A stretch of 64,000 bases of DNA from Fuscibacter oryzae (GCF_016765795.1 NZ_JAESVP010000012.1:20823-84822), one strand, 5' to 3'; counted from the stretch's first letter, positions 38,285 through 47,082 are shown. The notes: generated by a model not told the origin, from the sequence alone. Made by a program: numbers and translations.

Positions 38285-38686
38285 ATGACCCTTCGTCTTG
38301 CTGCGCTTGCCTTTGCGCTGGCCACGCTGGCCCTGCCAGCCCGCGCCGATCTGGCCGGAGAGGTGCCGCAGGTTCTGCGGCTTCAATGGTCGCTGGCAGA
38401 GGTGGATGGCCAGCCCGCAGGGTATCCGGCCACCTTCAGCCTTGGCGATGACGGCCGGATTTCGGGTCAGGCCCCCTGCAACCGCTATTTCGGCGGCGTC
38501 GATGGCACGTTGCCCGACTTTCGGCCCACCGGGCTGGGGGCCACGCGGATGGCTTGCGATCAACTGGCGCAGGAACAGGCCTATCTGACCCTGCTGCAAG
38601 GGGCCGACCGGCTGACATGGTCTGACTGCGAACTACATATCTCTGGCGCGGGCCACTTTCTGGTCTTTCGCCGCCCGCTGGACTGA
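38285..38686 (+). CDS. META-domain exported protein
   Basis: A 133-residue protein with a signal peptide (ALAFALATLALPARA, about residues 6-20) and one META domain (HslJ-like). Typical META features are LRLQWSLAEVDG, SLGDDGRISGQAPCNRYFGG and LGATRMACDQLAQEQAYL. The Cys pair in the middle may form a disulfide. GAGGAG upstream supports ATG at 38285. META proteins of the HslJ type are linked to envelope stress, but a role here is inference. Confidence 0.85.
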   Translation: MTLRLAALAFALATLALPARADLAGEVPQVLRLQWSLAEVDGQPAGYPATFSLGDDGRISGQAPCNRYFGGVDGTLPDFRPTGLGATRMACDQLAQEQAYLTLLQGADRLTWSDCELHISGAGHFLVFRRPLD

Positions 38687-38751
38687 CCTGCGACAAAACG
38701 GGCCTTTCCAACGCTGCCCGTGGTGCTAGGCTGCCCGGATCGGAGGACCGC

Positions 38752-39069
38752 ATGCCCAAACTCGTCGCACTTTACATTCGCTCTGTCGCCATCGGTTTCG
38801 CCATTTCTGCGGTGTTTCTGACCGTTCTGGTCGGTTTGAACGTGGCGGGATTGCGTGGTCTGATCATGGGATCATCCTCGGGCTGGATCGCAGGAGCGAT
38901 GCTGTTCATGTCGAATGGCATCATCTTTGCCGGGGTGCAGTTCGGCATCGCGGTTATGGGAATGGCAGAGCCGCCAGAAGGGCCGCGCGGCGGCAACAAA
39001 GCGCCCGTCACTTTGGCCACGCTGTCCCCCATCAGATTGGAAAGCCGAATCCCGTCACGCCGCCGCTGA
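38752..39069 (+). CDS. Small membrane protein of unknown function
   Basis: A 105-residue protein with two hydrophobic segments (about residues 10-32 and 46-70) and a hydrophilic, Pro/Gly/Arg-rich tail. It looks conserved among relatives, but I cannot name a family. A strong terminator follows 24 bases after the stop. It is preceded by the META gene with a 65-bp gap. Confidence 0.6.
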   Translation: MPKLVALYIRSVAIGFAISAVFLTVLVGLNVAGLRGLIMGSSSGWIAGAMLFMSNGIIFAGVQFGIAVMGMAEPPEGPRGGNKAPVTLATLSPIRLESRIPSRRR

Positions 39070-39092
39070 CCCGCTGCCCAAAACAGCCGCCA

Positions 39093-39116
39093 AAGCCCCG
39101 CCAAGCGGGGCTTTTT
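39093..39116 (+). terminator. Rho-independent terminator
   Basis: AAGCCCCGC / GCGGGGCTT with a CAA loop, followed by TTTTT. A strong plus-strand terminator 24 bases after the small membrane protein gene. Confidence 0.9.
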
Positions 39117-39373
39117 CGTCCGGTACTGTGCTTGAGGTGGCGGGCCCGCAGCGGCCGTGGAGCGCAGGTTTTTCCCGAGAGCCAGAGGTCTCAGGTGGGC
39201 GCCAGGTAACAAGACCAGAATCTTGCCAGAGCCAGCCCCCGTTCGGTTGCTTATCGGCCACTGGAAAAGTTGGCTCGCACGAGAAGAGCAGCACCCGCCA
39301 CCTGTTTATGTAGGCGCAACCGGGGCGCGGGGCAAGGCTTGCAGCGCGTTCACCTTTGGTTCATGATCGCAGG
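39117..39373. other. Intergenic stretch with no recognised gene
   Basis: About 257 bases between a terminator and mmcB. I see no tRNA, no repeat-element copy and no convincing open frame. The short frames present have no family features. It presumably holds the mmcB promoter. Confidence 0.4.
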
Positions 39374-39850
39374 ATGGACCAGATGCCTGCCCCCGTGCCA
39401 GAAACCCTGCCGCCCATGCCCGGCCAGCGCCTTGCGCGTGGCGTGGCCCGCGCCTTGCGGCAGTTCGATTTTGTCAGCGTGGAAGAGCTGGTGCCCACCC
39501 CCGGCCTGCGGGTCGATCTGATGGCTCTGGGGCCAAAGGGTCAGGTCTGGATCATCGAATGCAAATCCAGCCGGACCGATTATCTGACAGACCGCAAGTG
39601 GCAGGGCTATCTGGAGTGGTGCGACCGCTTTTTCTGGGCGGTGGACGGCGATTTTCCGACCGACCTACTGCCCGAGGGAACAGGCCTGATTCTGGCCGAT
39701 GCCTATGATGCCGAGATTCTGCGGATGGGCCCTGACACGCCGCTGCCCGCCGCCCGCCGCAAGGTGATGGTGCAGAAATTCGCGCGCCACGCCGCGATGC
39801 GGTTGCAGGGCTACCGCGACCCCGGAGTGGCTGGTCTGGTCGATTTTTGA
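39374..39850 (+). CDS. mmcB: MmcB family DNA repair protein
   Basis: A 158-residue protein of the MmcB family (PF06319), a nuclease-fold group tied to mitomycin resistance in Caulobacter. Core features are DLMALGPKGQVWIIECKSS (a PD-(D/E)xK-like core with E-x-K) and KWQGYLEWCDRFFWAVD. The start is either ATG 39374 or 39383. The latter has AGGA 8 bases upstream. It is a lone gene, with an element copy directly after. Confidence 0.82.
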   Translation: MDQMPAPVPETLPPMPGQRLARGVARALRQFDFVSVEELVPTPGLRVDLMALGPKGQVWIIECKSSRTDYLTDRKWQGYLEWCDRFFWAVDGDFPTDLLPEGTGLILADAYDAEILRMGPDTPLPAARRKVMVQKFARHAAMRLQGYRDPGVAGLVDF

Positions 39851-39862
39851 AGCGCCGGCAGC

Positions 39863-39940
39863 AGGGGTTCGCCCCCCGCGACCATGGTTTCCCGGACCAA
39901 TGGCGCAACCATGGTCGCACCCGTGGGATATTTAGGAACA
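39863..39940. repeat. Intergenic palindromic element, copy 4, with a nested palindrome
   Basis: The copy reads AGGGGTTCGCCCCCC, then a 41-base palindrome (arms GCGACCATGGTT at 39878-39889 and AACCATGGTCGC at 39907-39918), then ACCCGTGGGATATTTAGGAA. The inner palindrome interrupts the usual element exactly between its two parts. It lies 13 bases after the mmcB stop. Confidence 0.7.
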
Positions 39941-39948
39941 GATGATGA

Positions 39949-40164
39949 TCAGCGCCGTTTTTTCGGCTTGCCACCCGCGCCGATTTCACGCGCGGCTTCG
40001 GCGGCGGCGCGCAGTTCCTCGGCGATTTCCTCGGCCTCTTCCGGGTCGAAATCCAGCGGCAGTTCGACGCCGCCCTCGGCCTCGATATAGATCCGCACCA
40101 TGCCTTGATCGGTCGGCCCGATCTGGATATTCGCCGCGATGTCGCTTTGCTTGTCGATGCTCAT
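39949..40164 (-). CDS. DUF6324 family protein
   Basis: A small acidic protein of 71 residues starting MSIDKQSDIAANIQIGPTD. A strong AGGAGGT ribosome site lies 6 bases upstream of ATG 40164, so the longer frame is rejected. A central VRIYIEAEGGVELPLDF is followed by a Glu-rich helix and a basic end (GGKPKKRR). I place it in DUF6324, a Rhodobacterales family of unknown role. It is convergent with mmcB and divergent from tRNA-His. Confidence 0.75.
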   Translation of the reverse strand: MSIDKQSDIAANIQIGPTDQGMVRIYIEAEGGVELPLDFDPEEAEEIAEELRAAAEAAREIGAGGKPKKRR

Positions 40165-40265
40165 GGCTGACCTCCTGTCCTTTTCTCCGGCCCTAACGCG
40201 CGACGCGCCTTGTGGCAATCCTCCTCTTGCAATCACCGCCGACCGGGGGTAAACGGCCCGCGAGT

Positions 40266-40342
40266 GCCGACATAGCTCAGTTGGTTAGAGCACCAGATTG
40301 TGGATCTGGGGGTCCCCCGTTCGAGCCGGGGTGTCGGTACCA
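40266..40342 (+). tRNA. tRNA-His (anticodon GTG), lacking G-1
   Basis: A 77-nt cloverleaf: acceptor GCCGACA/TGTCGGT, D arm GCTC/GAGC, anticodon stem CCAGA/TCTGG around TTGTGGA, T arm CCCCG-TTCGAGC-CGGGG, and encoded CCA. The discriminator is A73, not C73, and the base before G1 is T, so the usual G-1:C73 pair cannot form. This exception is known in alphaproteobacteria. Confidence 0.96.
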
Positions 40343-40439
40343 TTCCTCCTTGCACTCATGTCAGACCGCAGCGCCCAATCCGGGCCTTGCCATGGATGCG
40401 CCCATGGCTATGGTCGCCCCTCCGACCCGGAGGAATCGC

Positions 40440-42749
40440 ATGACCGACACCAGCACTCGCATCGCCAACACCATCGCCGCCGAGATCGGCGCCCAAGCCC
40501 GGCAGGTGATAGCGGCAGTCGATCTGCTGGACGGCGGCGCTACGGTGCCCTTTGTCGCGCGCTATCGCAAAGAGGTGACGGGGGGTCTGGATGATACCCA
40601 GTTGCGCAATCTGGCCGACCGCCTGACCTATCTGCGAGAGATGGAGGCGCGCCGCGCGGCTGTGGTGGGGTCAATCACCGAGCAGGGCAAGATGACCGAT
40701 GCGCTGGCCCTGTCGCTGGCCCGCGCCGTTACCAAGGCCGAGATCGAAGACATCTACCTGCCCTACAAGCCCAAGCGCCGCACCCGCGCGATGATTGCGC
40801 GCGAAAACGGGCTGGGGCCGCTGACCGATGCCATTCTGGCCGACCGCATGGCCGACCCTGCCGCACTTGCGGCGGGCTATATCACCGAGGCCGTGCCGGA
40901 TGTGAAAGCCGCGCTGGAAGGTGCCCGTGACATCGTGGCTGAAGGGCTGGCCGAAAACGCCACCCTGCTGGGCCGGTTGCGCGGGCATATGAAGCAAGCC
41001 GGCCGGCTGGCGGCCAAGGTGGCTGAGGGCAAAGAGGCCGAAGGCGCCAAATTCTCGGATTACTTCGCCCATAACGAGGCCTGGGCCACCGCCCCCAGCC
41101 ACCGCGTTCTGGCCATGCTGCGCGGCCAGAAAGAGGGGTTCCTGTCGATTGACCTAGAGGTGGACCCCGACGCCCCGCGCGGCGACAGCCCCAGCGAACG
41201 GGCCTGCGGTGCCGAATTGCAGGCCGCAGGGCGTGGCCCCGGCGATGCCTGGCTGCGAGAGGCCGCCGCCTGGGCATGGCGGGTGAAGCTGAAAACCAGC
41301 CTGACGCTAGACCTGATGGGAGAAATGCGCGACCGCGCCGAGGCCGAGGCGATCAACGTCTTTGCAAGGAACCTCAAGGACTTGCTGCTGGCCGCCCCGG
41401 CGGGCGGCAAGGCGACGATGGGGCTGGACCCCGGCATCCGCACCGGCGTGAAGGTGGCAGTGGTCGATGCCACGGGCAAGGTTCTGGGCACGGATACGGT
41501 CTATCCGTTCCAGCCCAAGAACGATTTGCGCGGCGCGCAGGTGGCGATTGCGCAACTGATCGCGCGCCATGGGGTCAAGCTGATCGCCATCGGCAATGGC
41601 ACCGCCAGCCGCGAGACGGAAAAGATGGTGGCAGAGTTGCTGGCCCATCTGCCGGGCGAAAAGCCGGTCAAGGTGATTGTCAGCGAAGCCGGTGCCTCGG
41701 TCTATTCCGCCAGCGAACTCGCAGCGCGGGAGTTTCCCGATCTGGATGTGAGCTTGCGCGGCGCGGTTTCCATCGCCCGCCGTCTGCAAGACCCCTTGGC
41801 GGAGCTGGTGAAGATCGAACCCAAAAGCATCGGCGTCGGCCAGTATCAGCATGATGTGGACCAGTCGCGCCTTGGCCGCAGTCTGGAGGCGGTGGTCGAG
41901 GATGCGGTGAACGCCGTGGGGGTGGACCTGAACACCGCCTCGGCCCCGCTGCTGGCGCGGGTGTCGGGGGTTGGCGCGTCGCTGGCCGATGCCATCGTGG
42001 CGCACCGCGATGCGAACGGCCCCTTTGCTACCCGGCGCGAGTTGCTGAAGGTCGCCCGCCTTGGGCCAAAGGCGTTTGAACAAGCGGCCGGGTTCCTCCG
42101 GATCACCGGGGGGAAAGAGCCGCTCGATGCGTCCTCGGTCCACCCCGAAGCCTATGATGTGGCGCGCAAGATCGTGGCCGCCTGCGGGCGCGACATCCGC
42201 ACCCTGATGGGCGACAGCGCCGCGCTGCAAAAGGTCAGCCCCGCCGCCTTTGTCGATGACAAATTCGGCCTGCCCACGGTGCGCGACATTCTGGCCGAGC
42301 TGGAAAAGCCCGGCCGCGACCCGCGCCCGACCTTCAAGACCGCGACCTTTGCCGAGGGGGTCGATGACATCAAAGACCTGAAACCCGGCATGGTTCTGGA
42401 AGGCACCGTGACCAACGTGGCCGCCTTTGGCGCGTTCGTGGATATCGGAGTACATCAGGACGGGCTGGTCCATGTCAGTCAGTTGTCGGACCGCTTTGTC
42501 AAAGACCCGCATGAGGTGGTGAAGGCGGGGGATGTGGTCAGGGTGCGGGTGACCGAGGTGGATGTGCCAAGAAAACGCATCGGCCTGACGATGAAATCCG
42601 ATGGCGGGGCTTCGGCCAAGGATGCGCAACGTGAACGCGGGGCACCGCCGCCGCAAAAGGGCCGCGCGCCCGCTCAGATGAGCAGCGCACCCAAGGCCGA
42701 TGGCGGGAACGCCTTTGCCGATGCGCTCAAGGGCAAGTTCGGGCGGTAA
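40440..42749 (+). CDS. tex: Tex family transcription accessory protein
   Basis: Tex is an RNA-binding protein of the Spt6-like family. The ATG at 40440 (GGAGGA upstream) gives 769 residues. It has an N-terminal helical domain (VPFVARYRKEVTGGLDD), a YqgF/RNase H-like domain (MGLDPGIRTGVKVAVVD), helix-hairpin-helix repeats near residues 500-560 and a C-terminal S1 domain at about residues 643-718 (VLEGTVTNVAAFGAFVDIG). The tail is basic and disordered. It lies after tRNA-His and ends just before an inverted REP pair. Confidence 0.94.
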   Translation: MTDTSTRIANTIAAEIGAQARQVIAAVDLLDGGATVPFVARYRKEVTGGLDDTQLRNLADRLTYLREMEARRAAVVGSITEQGKMTDALALSLARAVTKAEIEDIYLPYKPKRRTRAMIARENGLGPLTDAILADRMADPAALAAGYITEAVPDVKAALEGARDIVAEGLAENATLLGRLRGHMKQAGRLAAKVAEGKEAEGAKFSDYFAHNEAWATAPSHRVLAMLRGQKEGFLSIDLEVDPDAPRGDSPSERACGAELQAAGRGPGDAWLREAAAWAWRVKLKTSLTLDLMGEMRDRAEAEAINVFARNLKDLLLAAPAGGKATMGLDPGIRTGVKVAVVDATGKVLGTDTVYPFQPKNDLRGAQVAIAQLIARHGVKLIAIGNGTASRETEKMVAELLAHLPGEKPVKVIVSEAGASVYSASELAAREFPDLDVSLRGAVSIARRLQDPLAELVKIEPKSIGVGQYQHDVDQSRLGRSLEAVVEDAVNAVGVDLNTASAPLLARVSGVGASLADAIVAHRDANGPFATRRELLKVARLGPKAFEQAAGFLRITGGKEPLDASSVHPEAYDVARKIVAACGRDIRTLMGDSAALQKVSPAAFVDDKFGLPTVRDILAELEKPGRDPRPTFKTATFAEGVDDIKDLKPGMVLEGTVTNVAAFGAFVDIGVHQDGLVHVSQLSDRFVKDPHEVVKAGDVVRVRVTEVDVPRKRIGLTMKSDGGASAKDAQRERGAPPPQKGRAPAQMSSAPKADGGNAFADALKGKFGR

Positions 42750-42754
42750 CGCCC

Positions 42755-42868
42755 CCCTCACCCTACCCTCTCCCCCAAGGGGAGAGGGGGTCTGCATCGG
42801 CCACGCAGCACAACGCGACAAAAGGGGCGCCTTCCCTCTCCCCTTGGGGGAGAGGGTCAGGGTGAGGG
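42755..42868. repeat. Inverted REP-type pair between tex and tldD
   Basis: Two near-identical 34-35-base arms face each other: CCCTCACCCTACCCTCTCCC at 42755 and onward to 42788, and its reverse complement at 42834-42868 (GGGGAGAGGGTCAGGGTGAG). Each arm has an internal hairpin (CCCTCTCCCC/GGGGAGAGGG). They fill the whole convergent tex-tldD gap. This CCCTCACCC-type motif is a widespread bacterial REP. Confidence 0.85.
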
Positions 42869-42876
42869 AAGAGGGG

Positions 42877-44295
42877 TCAGCCCTGCCCTCCCACCGTCAG
42901 CCCGCCGATCAGCAGCGTCGGTTGCCCCACGCCCACCGGCACCCATTGCCCGGCTTTGCCGCAATTGCCGATGCCGGGGTCCATCGCCATGTCATTGCCG
43001 ATGGCGCGGATCTGTTTCAGTGCGGTGGCCCCGTCGCCGATCAGCGTGGCACCCTTGACCGCCTCGCCCACCACACCGTTCCGCACGCGATACGCCTCGG
43101 TGCAAGAGAACACGAACTTGCCGTTGGTGATGTCAACCTGCCCGCCGCCAAAGCCCACGGCCCAGATGCCATCCTTCAGGCTGGCCAGCATGCCCGCCGG
43201 GTCATCCTGCCCGCCCAGCATATAGGTGTTGGTCATGCGCGGCATCGGGATATGGGCGAAACTTTCGCGCCGCCCGTTGCCGGTGGGGGCGACGCCCATC
43301 AGGCGGGCATTCTGGCGGTCCTGCATGTAACCCACCAGAACGCCATCCTCGATCAGCACATTCTTACCCGAAGGTGTGCCCTCATCATCCACCGAAATGC
43401 TGCCGCGCCGGTCGGGGATCGTGCCGTCATCCAGCACTATCACACCCTTGGCCGCAATCTGCTGGCCCATCAGCCCGGCAAAGGCCGAGGTTTTCTTGCG
43501 GTTGAAATCGCCCTCAAGCCCGTGGCCGATGGCCTCATGCAGCAAGATACCCGGCCAGCCCGGCCCCAGCACCACATCCATCACGCCCGCAGGCGCGGCA
43601 ACCGCCCCCAGATTGACCAGCGCGATCCGCAGCGCCTCGCGCAGCATGGGCTGCCAATGCGCCGGGTCGATCAGCCGCGCCAGACCGTAACGCCCGCCGC
43701 CACCCGTGCTGCCCTGTTCGCGCCGCCCATTCTCCTCGACGATGACCGAGACATTAAGTCGCGCCATGGGGCGCACATCGGTCAGCCGCAGCCCCTCGGG
43801 GCGCAGGATTTCCACCTCTTGCAGCCCCGCGCTGATGGTGGCCGACACCTGCACCACCCGCTTGTCCAGTGCGCGGGCATAGGCGTCGATCTCTTTCAGC
43901 ACATCGATCTTGCCGGCAAAACTGGCGTCCGCCATCGGGTCCGCATCGGTGTAAAGCCGCAGGTTGGTGCCCACGGGCGGCGTGGCCAGAACCCCACCCC
44001 CGGCCCCCACTGCAAGGCGGGCGGTTTCCACCGCGCGGCGCAGGGCGGATTCGGAAATTTCCGTGGAATGGGCGTAACCTGCAACCTCTCCGACCACCGC
44101 GCGCAACCCGAATCCCTCGGACGCATCATAGCTGGCGGTGCGGATCCGGCGGTCATCCAGCACGATCCCCTCGGACCGGCGGCGTTCAAAAAACAGCTCG
44201 CCATCATCGGCGCCATGCGTTGCCTGTCGCAACAGATCAAGGGCGCGCGCCTCATCGATCAGGGTTTCAAAGGGTCGGAAGGGGGCGTCGCTCAT
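42877..44295 (-). CDS. tldD: Metalloprotease TldD
   Basis: TldD pairs with TldE (PmbA) in a protease that trims unfolded peptides and matures some toxins and modified peptides. The protein has 472 residues from ATG 44295. The zinc motif HEAIGH (HEAIGHGLEGDFN) is intact. C-terminal SGKNVLIEDGVLVGYMQDR and the final GGLTVGGQG are typical. No pmbA is in the window, so the partner lies elsewhere. A perfect FNR box lies 24 bases upstream of the start, on the side shared with ctaC. Confidence 0.94.
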   Translation of the reverse strand: MSDAPFRPFETLIDEARALDLLRQATHGADDGELFFERRRSEGIVLDDRRIRTASYDASEGFGLRAVVGEVAGYAHSTEISESALRRAVETARLAVGAGGGVLATPPVGTNLRLYTDADPMADASFAGKIDVLKEIDAYARALDKRVVQVSATISAGLQEVEILRPEGLRLTDVRPMARLNVSVIVEENGRREQGSTGGGGRYGLARLIDPAHWQPMLREALRIALVNLGAVAAPAGVMDVVLGPGWPGILLHEAIGHGLEGDFNRKKTSAFAGLMGQQIAAKGVIVLDDGTIPDRRGSISVDDEGTPSGKNVLIEDGVLVGYMQDRQNARLMGVAPTGNGRRESFAHIPMPRMTNTYMLGGQDDPAGMLASLKDGIWAVGFGGGQVDITNGKFVFSCTEAYRVRNGVVGEAVKGATLIGDGATALKQIRAIGNDMAMDPGIGNCGKAGQWVPVGVGQPTLLIGGLTVGGQG

Positions 44296-44319
44296 CAGGG
44301 GCCTTTCGCATGCGCAGCA

Positions 44320-44333
44320 TTGATCTGGATCAA
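44320..44333. promoter_or_regulatory. FNR/FnrL-type box between tldD and ctaC
   Basis: TTGATCTGGATCAA is a perfect TTGAT-N4-ATCAA match. It lies 24 bases upstream of the tldD ATG and 141 bases upstream of the ctaC ATG in a divergent promoter region. Oxygen control of the aa3 oxidase operon is a natural target for FnrL, but which promoter it serves cannot be told. Confidence 0.6.
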
Positions 44334-44474
44334 GCCCGCCATTTTGTCGCACGTTTCTCTTGTTCTGCACGGACTAATATGGTTTCACCAGCCTAGCAAA
44401 CAACGGGATTCCGCCACGAGGGGGGCGGTATTCCCACGGGGCGGGCAAACCGCCGCACAGAACGGGAAAAGAAA

Positions 44475-45302
44475 ATGCGTCAACAGACACTTCGCAGCGG
44501 TCTTCTTGCCTCGGCCATGGCCTTTGTGGCGGGCGGCGCCTGGGCGCAAGCCCTGGAAACCGTGGGTCAGCCCCTGCCAGATGGCATCGGCTTTCAACCC
44601 GCCGCGACCGAGATTGCCCGAGACCTTCAGTGGCTGGACCACGCGATCCTGATCATCATCTCGGTGATCACAGTCTTTGTGACGCTGCTCTTGGTCTATG
44701 TCATGGTGCGCTTCAACCGCCGCGCCAACCCGACCCCGCGCAGCTTCACGCACAACACGCCGCTGGAAATCGTCTGGACGTTGGTTCCCGTCCTTGTGCT
44801 GGTTGCCATTGGTTCCTTCTCGCTGCCCGCGCTGTTCAAGCAACAGACCATCCCCGCCGCCGATGTGACCATCAAGGTCACCGGCAACCAGTGGTACTGG
44901 TCCTATGAATACCCCGAAGACGGCATCTCGTTCGATGCCTTCCTGCTGGCCAAGGACCAGCTTGCCGCCAATGGCTACACGCCAGAACAGTATCTTCTGG
45001 CGACCGACAATGCCGTTGTGATTCCGGTGGGCAAGACCATCGTCATGCAGGTAACGGGCGCCGACGTGATCCATTCGTGGAAGATCCCCGCCTTTGGTGT
45101 GATGCAAGACGGTGTTCCGGGCCGCATCGCCCAGCTTTGGTTCAAGGCAGAGCGTGAGGGTATTTATTTCGGCCAATGCTCGGAACTGTGCGGCAAAGAC
45201 CACGCCTACATGCCGATCACGGTCAAAGTCGTCTCGGAAGAGGCCTACAAGAAGTGGGTCGAAGGTGCCAAGCAGGGCAATCTGCAACTGGCGTCGAACT
45301 GA
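44475..45302 (+). CDS. ctaC: Cytochrome c oxidase subunit II
   Basis: Subunit II of the aa3-type cytochrome oxidase takes electrons from cytochrome c through the dinuclear CuA centre. The protein has 275 residues: a signal peptide (about residues 1-24), two membrane helices (about 55-75 and 97-115) and a periplasmic cupredoxin domain. CuA ligands are present in C235-S-E-L-C239-x3-H243 and M246, with the other His in ADVIHSW. The aromatic electron-entry motif QWYWSYEYP is intact. It starts the ctaC-ctaB-ctaG-ctaE-surf1 block. Subunit I is not in the window. Confidence 0.96.
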   Translation: MRQQTLRSGLLASAMAFVAGGAWAQALETVGQPLPDGIGFQPAATEIARDLQWLDHAILIIISVITVFVTLLLVYVMVRFNRRANPTPRSFTHNTPLEIVWTLVPVLVLVAIGSFSLPALFKQQTIPAADVTIKVTGNQWYWSYEYPEDGISFDAFLLAKDQLAANGYTPEQYLLATDNAVVIPVGKTIVMQVTGADVIHSWKIPAFGVMQDGVPGRIAQLWFKAEREGIYFGQCSELCGKDHAYMPITVKVVSEEAYKKWVEGAKQGNLQLASN

Positions 45303-45365
45303 AACGATTGACGGAACGGGGCAAGGCTGGGGCCTTTGGGCCCCGCCTGCCGGGGAGAGCGCAGC

Positions 45366-46298
45366 ATGACCGACATCCGGTCTTTTGACGACACGGGAGA
45401 GGCGCAGTTCGGCGACTACGTGCAGCTTTTGAAGCCGCGCGTCATGTCGCTGGTCGTCTTTACCGCGCTTGTCGGCCTGCTGGTTGCCCCCGTGCATCTG
45501 CACCCGGTCGAATCCTTTTGCGCCGTTTTGTTCATCGCGTTGGGCGGCGGGGCCTCTGGCGCGCTGAACATGTGGTGGGATGCCGACATCGACGCGATCA
45601 TGCGCCGCACCAAGGGCCGCCCGATCCCCTCGGGCCGGGTACAGCCCGGCGAGGCGCTGGCGATTGGCCTTGCGCTGTCGGGCATTTCGGTGGTGATGCT
45701 GGCCCTGGCCACCAATGTGCTGGCGGGTGCGCTGCTGGCCTTTACCATCTTCTTTTATGCCGTCGTCTATTCGATGTGGCTGAAACGCTCGACCCCGCAG
45801 AACATCGTGATCGGCGGGGCCGCCGGGGCCTTTCCGCCCATGATCGGCTGGGTTGCCGCAACCGGGTCGTTCTCGGTCGAGGCGGCGCTGATGTTCATGC
45901 TGATCTTCATGTGGACGCCCCCGCATTTCTGGGCGCTGGCGCTGTTCATGAAGTCGGATTACGGCGACGCCAAGGTGCCGATGCTGACCGAAACCCATGG
46001 CCGCAAGGTCACGCGGGCGCATGTGTGGTGGTACACCGTGGCACTTGTGCCTTTCGCGCTCGCGCTTGGCTTTACCTCGATCGGCGGGCCGGTTTATCTG
46101 GCAACCTCTGCCGTGCTGAACCTGGAGTCCCTGCGCGGCGCCTGGCGCATCTGGCGCCGGGATGAGAGCGTGGCCGAAGCCGATGGCTACAAGGTTGAAA
46201 AGCAGGTCTTCAAATTCTCGCTGCTGTACCTCTTTGCCCATTTCTGCGCGCTCTTGGCCGATGCGGCCTTGCGCGGCTGGCATCTGGGGGGCTGGTAA
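45366..46298 (+). CDS. ctaB: Protoheme IX farnesyltransferase
   Basis: CtaB converts heme B to heme O by adding a farnesyl group, the first step to heme A. The protein has 310 residues, about eight membrane helices, and the prenyl-diphosphate motif NMWWDADIDAIMRRT. A second Asp-rich loop is KSDYGDAKVPML. The start at 45366 is the ATG after GGGGAGAGCGC. The next gene begins one base after its stop. Confidence 0.95.
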   Translation: MTDIRSFDDTGEAQFGDYVQLLKPRVMSLVVFTALVGLLVAPVHLHPVESFCAVLFIALGGGASGALNMWWDADIDAIMRRTKGRPIPSGRVQPGEALAIGLALSGISVVMLALATNVLAGALLAFTIFFYAVVYSMWLKRSTPQNIVIGGAAGAFPPMIGWVAATGSFSVEAALMFMLIFMWTPPHFWALALFMKSDYGDAKVPMLTETHGRKVTRAHVWWYTVALVPFALALGFTSIGGPVYLATSAVLNLESLRGAWRIWRRDESVAEADGYKVEKQVFKFSLLYLFAHFCALLADAALRGWHLGGW

Positions 46299-46299
46299 G

Positions 46300-46506
46300 A
46301 TGTCGTTTCGCCCTGAACACGAAATTCACCGCCGCCGTCTGGGCCGCAACATTGGCGTGGGCGTTTTGCTGGGGGCCTTTGTGGTCCTGATGTTCGCGCT
46401 GTCGATCGTCAAGGTCACCCAGGGCGACCTGATGCACGGCAATGGCAAAGCCCAGGCTGGAACCGCCCTGCCCCAGACCGAAGCATCTCAGGGGGCCGCG
46501 CCATGA
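46300..46506 (+). CDS. Small single-pass protein between ctaB and ctaG
   Basis: A protein of 68 residues: a basic N-terminus (EHEIHRRRLGRN), one membrane helix (about residues 18-40) and a short polar tail. It starts one base after the ctaB stop and its 3' end overlaps the ctaG start by 4 bases, so it is translated with the oxidase operon. A role as an assembly partner is inferred from position. I cannot name a family with certainty. Confidence 0.75.
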   Translation: MSFRPEHEIHRRRLGRNIGVGVLLGAFVVLMFALSIVKVTQGDLMHGNGKAQAGTALPQTEASQGAAP

Positions 46507-47063
46507 CCCCGCAACGCACCGCCCTGTCGTTGGTGGGCATTGCCGCCGTTATGCTGTCGGCCTCTTTCGCGGCCGTGCCGTTTTATGACTGGTTCTGCCG
46601 CACCACCGGCTATGCCGGAACCACCGGCCAGGCAGAGGCGGCACCGGGCGAAGACAAGGTGCTGGAGCGCACCATGGTCATCCGTTTCGATGCCTCGCTG
46701 GAATCGGGGATGCCGTGGCAGTTCAAGCCACAGCAAACCCAGATGACCGTGAAAATCGGCGAACAGGCCCTGGCCTTTTATGAGGCATATAACCCGACCG
46801 ACCGCACCGTCGCGGGCACCGCCAGCTTCAATGTGCAGCCAGACCAGTCGGGCGGCTATTTCACCAAGATCGATTGCTTTTGCTTTACCGAACAGGTGCT
46901 GAAGCCGCATGAACGCGCGGTCCTGCCGGTGTCGTTCTTTGTTGACCCCGAGATCGTGAACGACCCCGAGGCCGGGGATATTCAGGAAATCACCCTGTCC
47001 TATACCTTCCACGAAACGCCGCTGACGCCCGAACAGATTTCGGCGACCAGCCCAACGAACTGA
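46503..47063 (+). CDS. ctaG: Cytochrome c oxidase assembly protein CtaG (Cox11)
   Basis: CtaG/Cox11 inserts copper into CuB of subunit I. The protein has 186 residues, one N-terminal membrane helix (about 8-28) and a periplasmic immunoglobulin-like domain with the copper-binding [10 protein letters not shown] motif. [13 protein letters not shown] is the family signature next to the helix. It overlaps the small upstream gene by ATGA. ctaE follows after 19 bp. Confidence 0.95.
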   Translation: MTPQRTALSLVGIAAVMLSASFAAVPFYDWFCRTTGYAGTTGQAEAAPGEDKVLERTMVIRFDASLESGMPWQFKPQQTQMTVKIGEQALAFYEAYNPTDRTVAGTASFNVQPDQSGGYFTKIDCFCFTEQVLKPHERAVLPVSFFVDPEIVNDPEAGDIQEITLSYTFHETPLTPEQISATSPTN

Positions 47064-47082
47064 TAAGAAACACGAGGGAAAG

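Noticed and set aside
42700..44652. 650-codon plus-strand open frame opposite tldD
   Set aside because: It runs through the REP pair and into ctaC; no protein-like features.
44385..46283. 632-codon minus-strand open frame opposite ctaC/ctaB
   Set aside because: Antisense shadow, rich in His/Arg/Gly/Gln, with no start signal.
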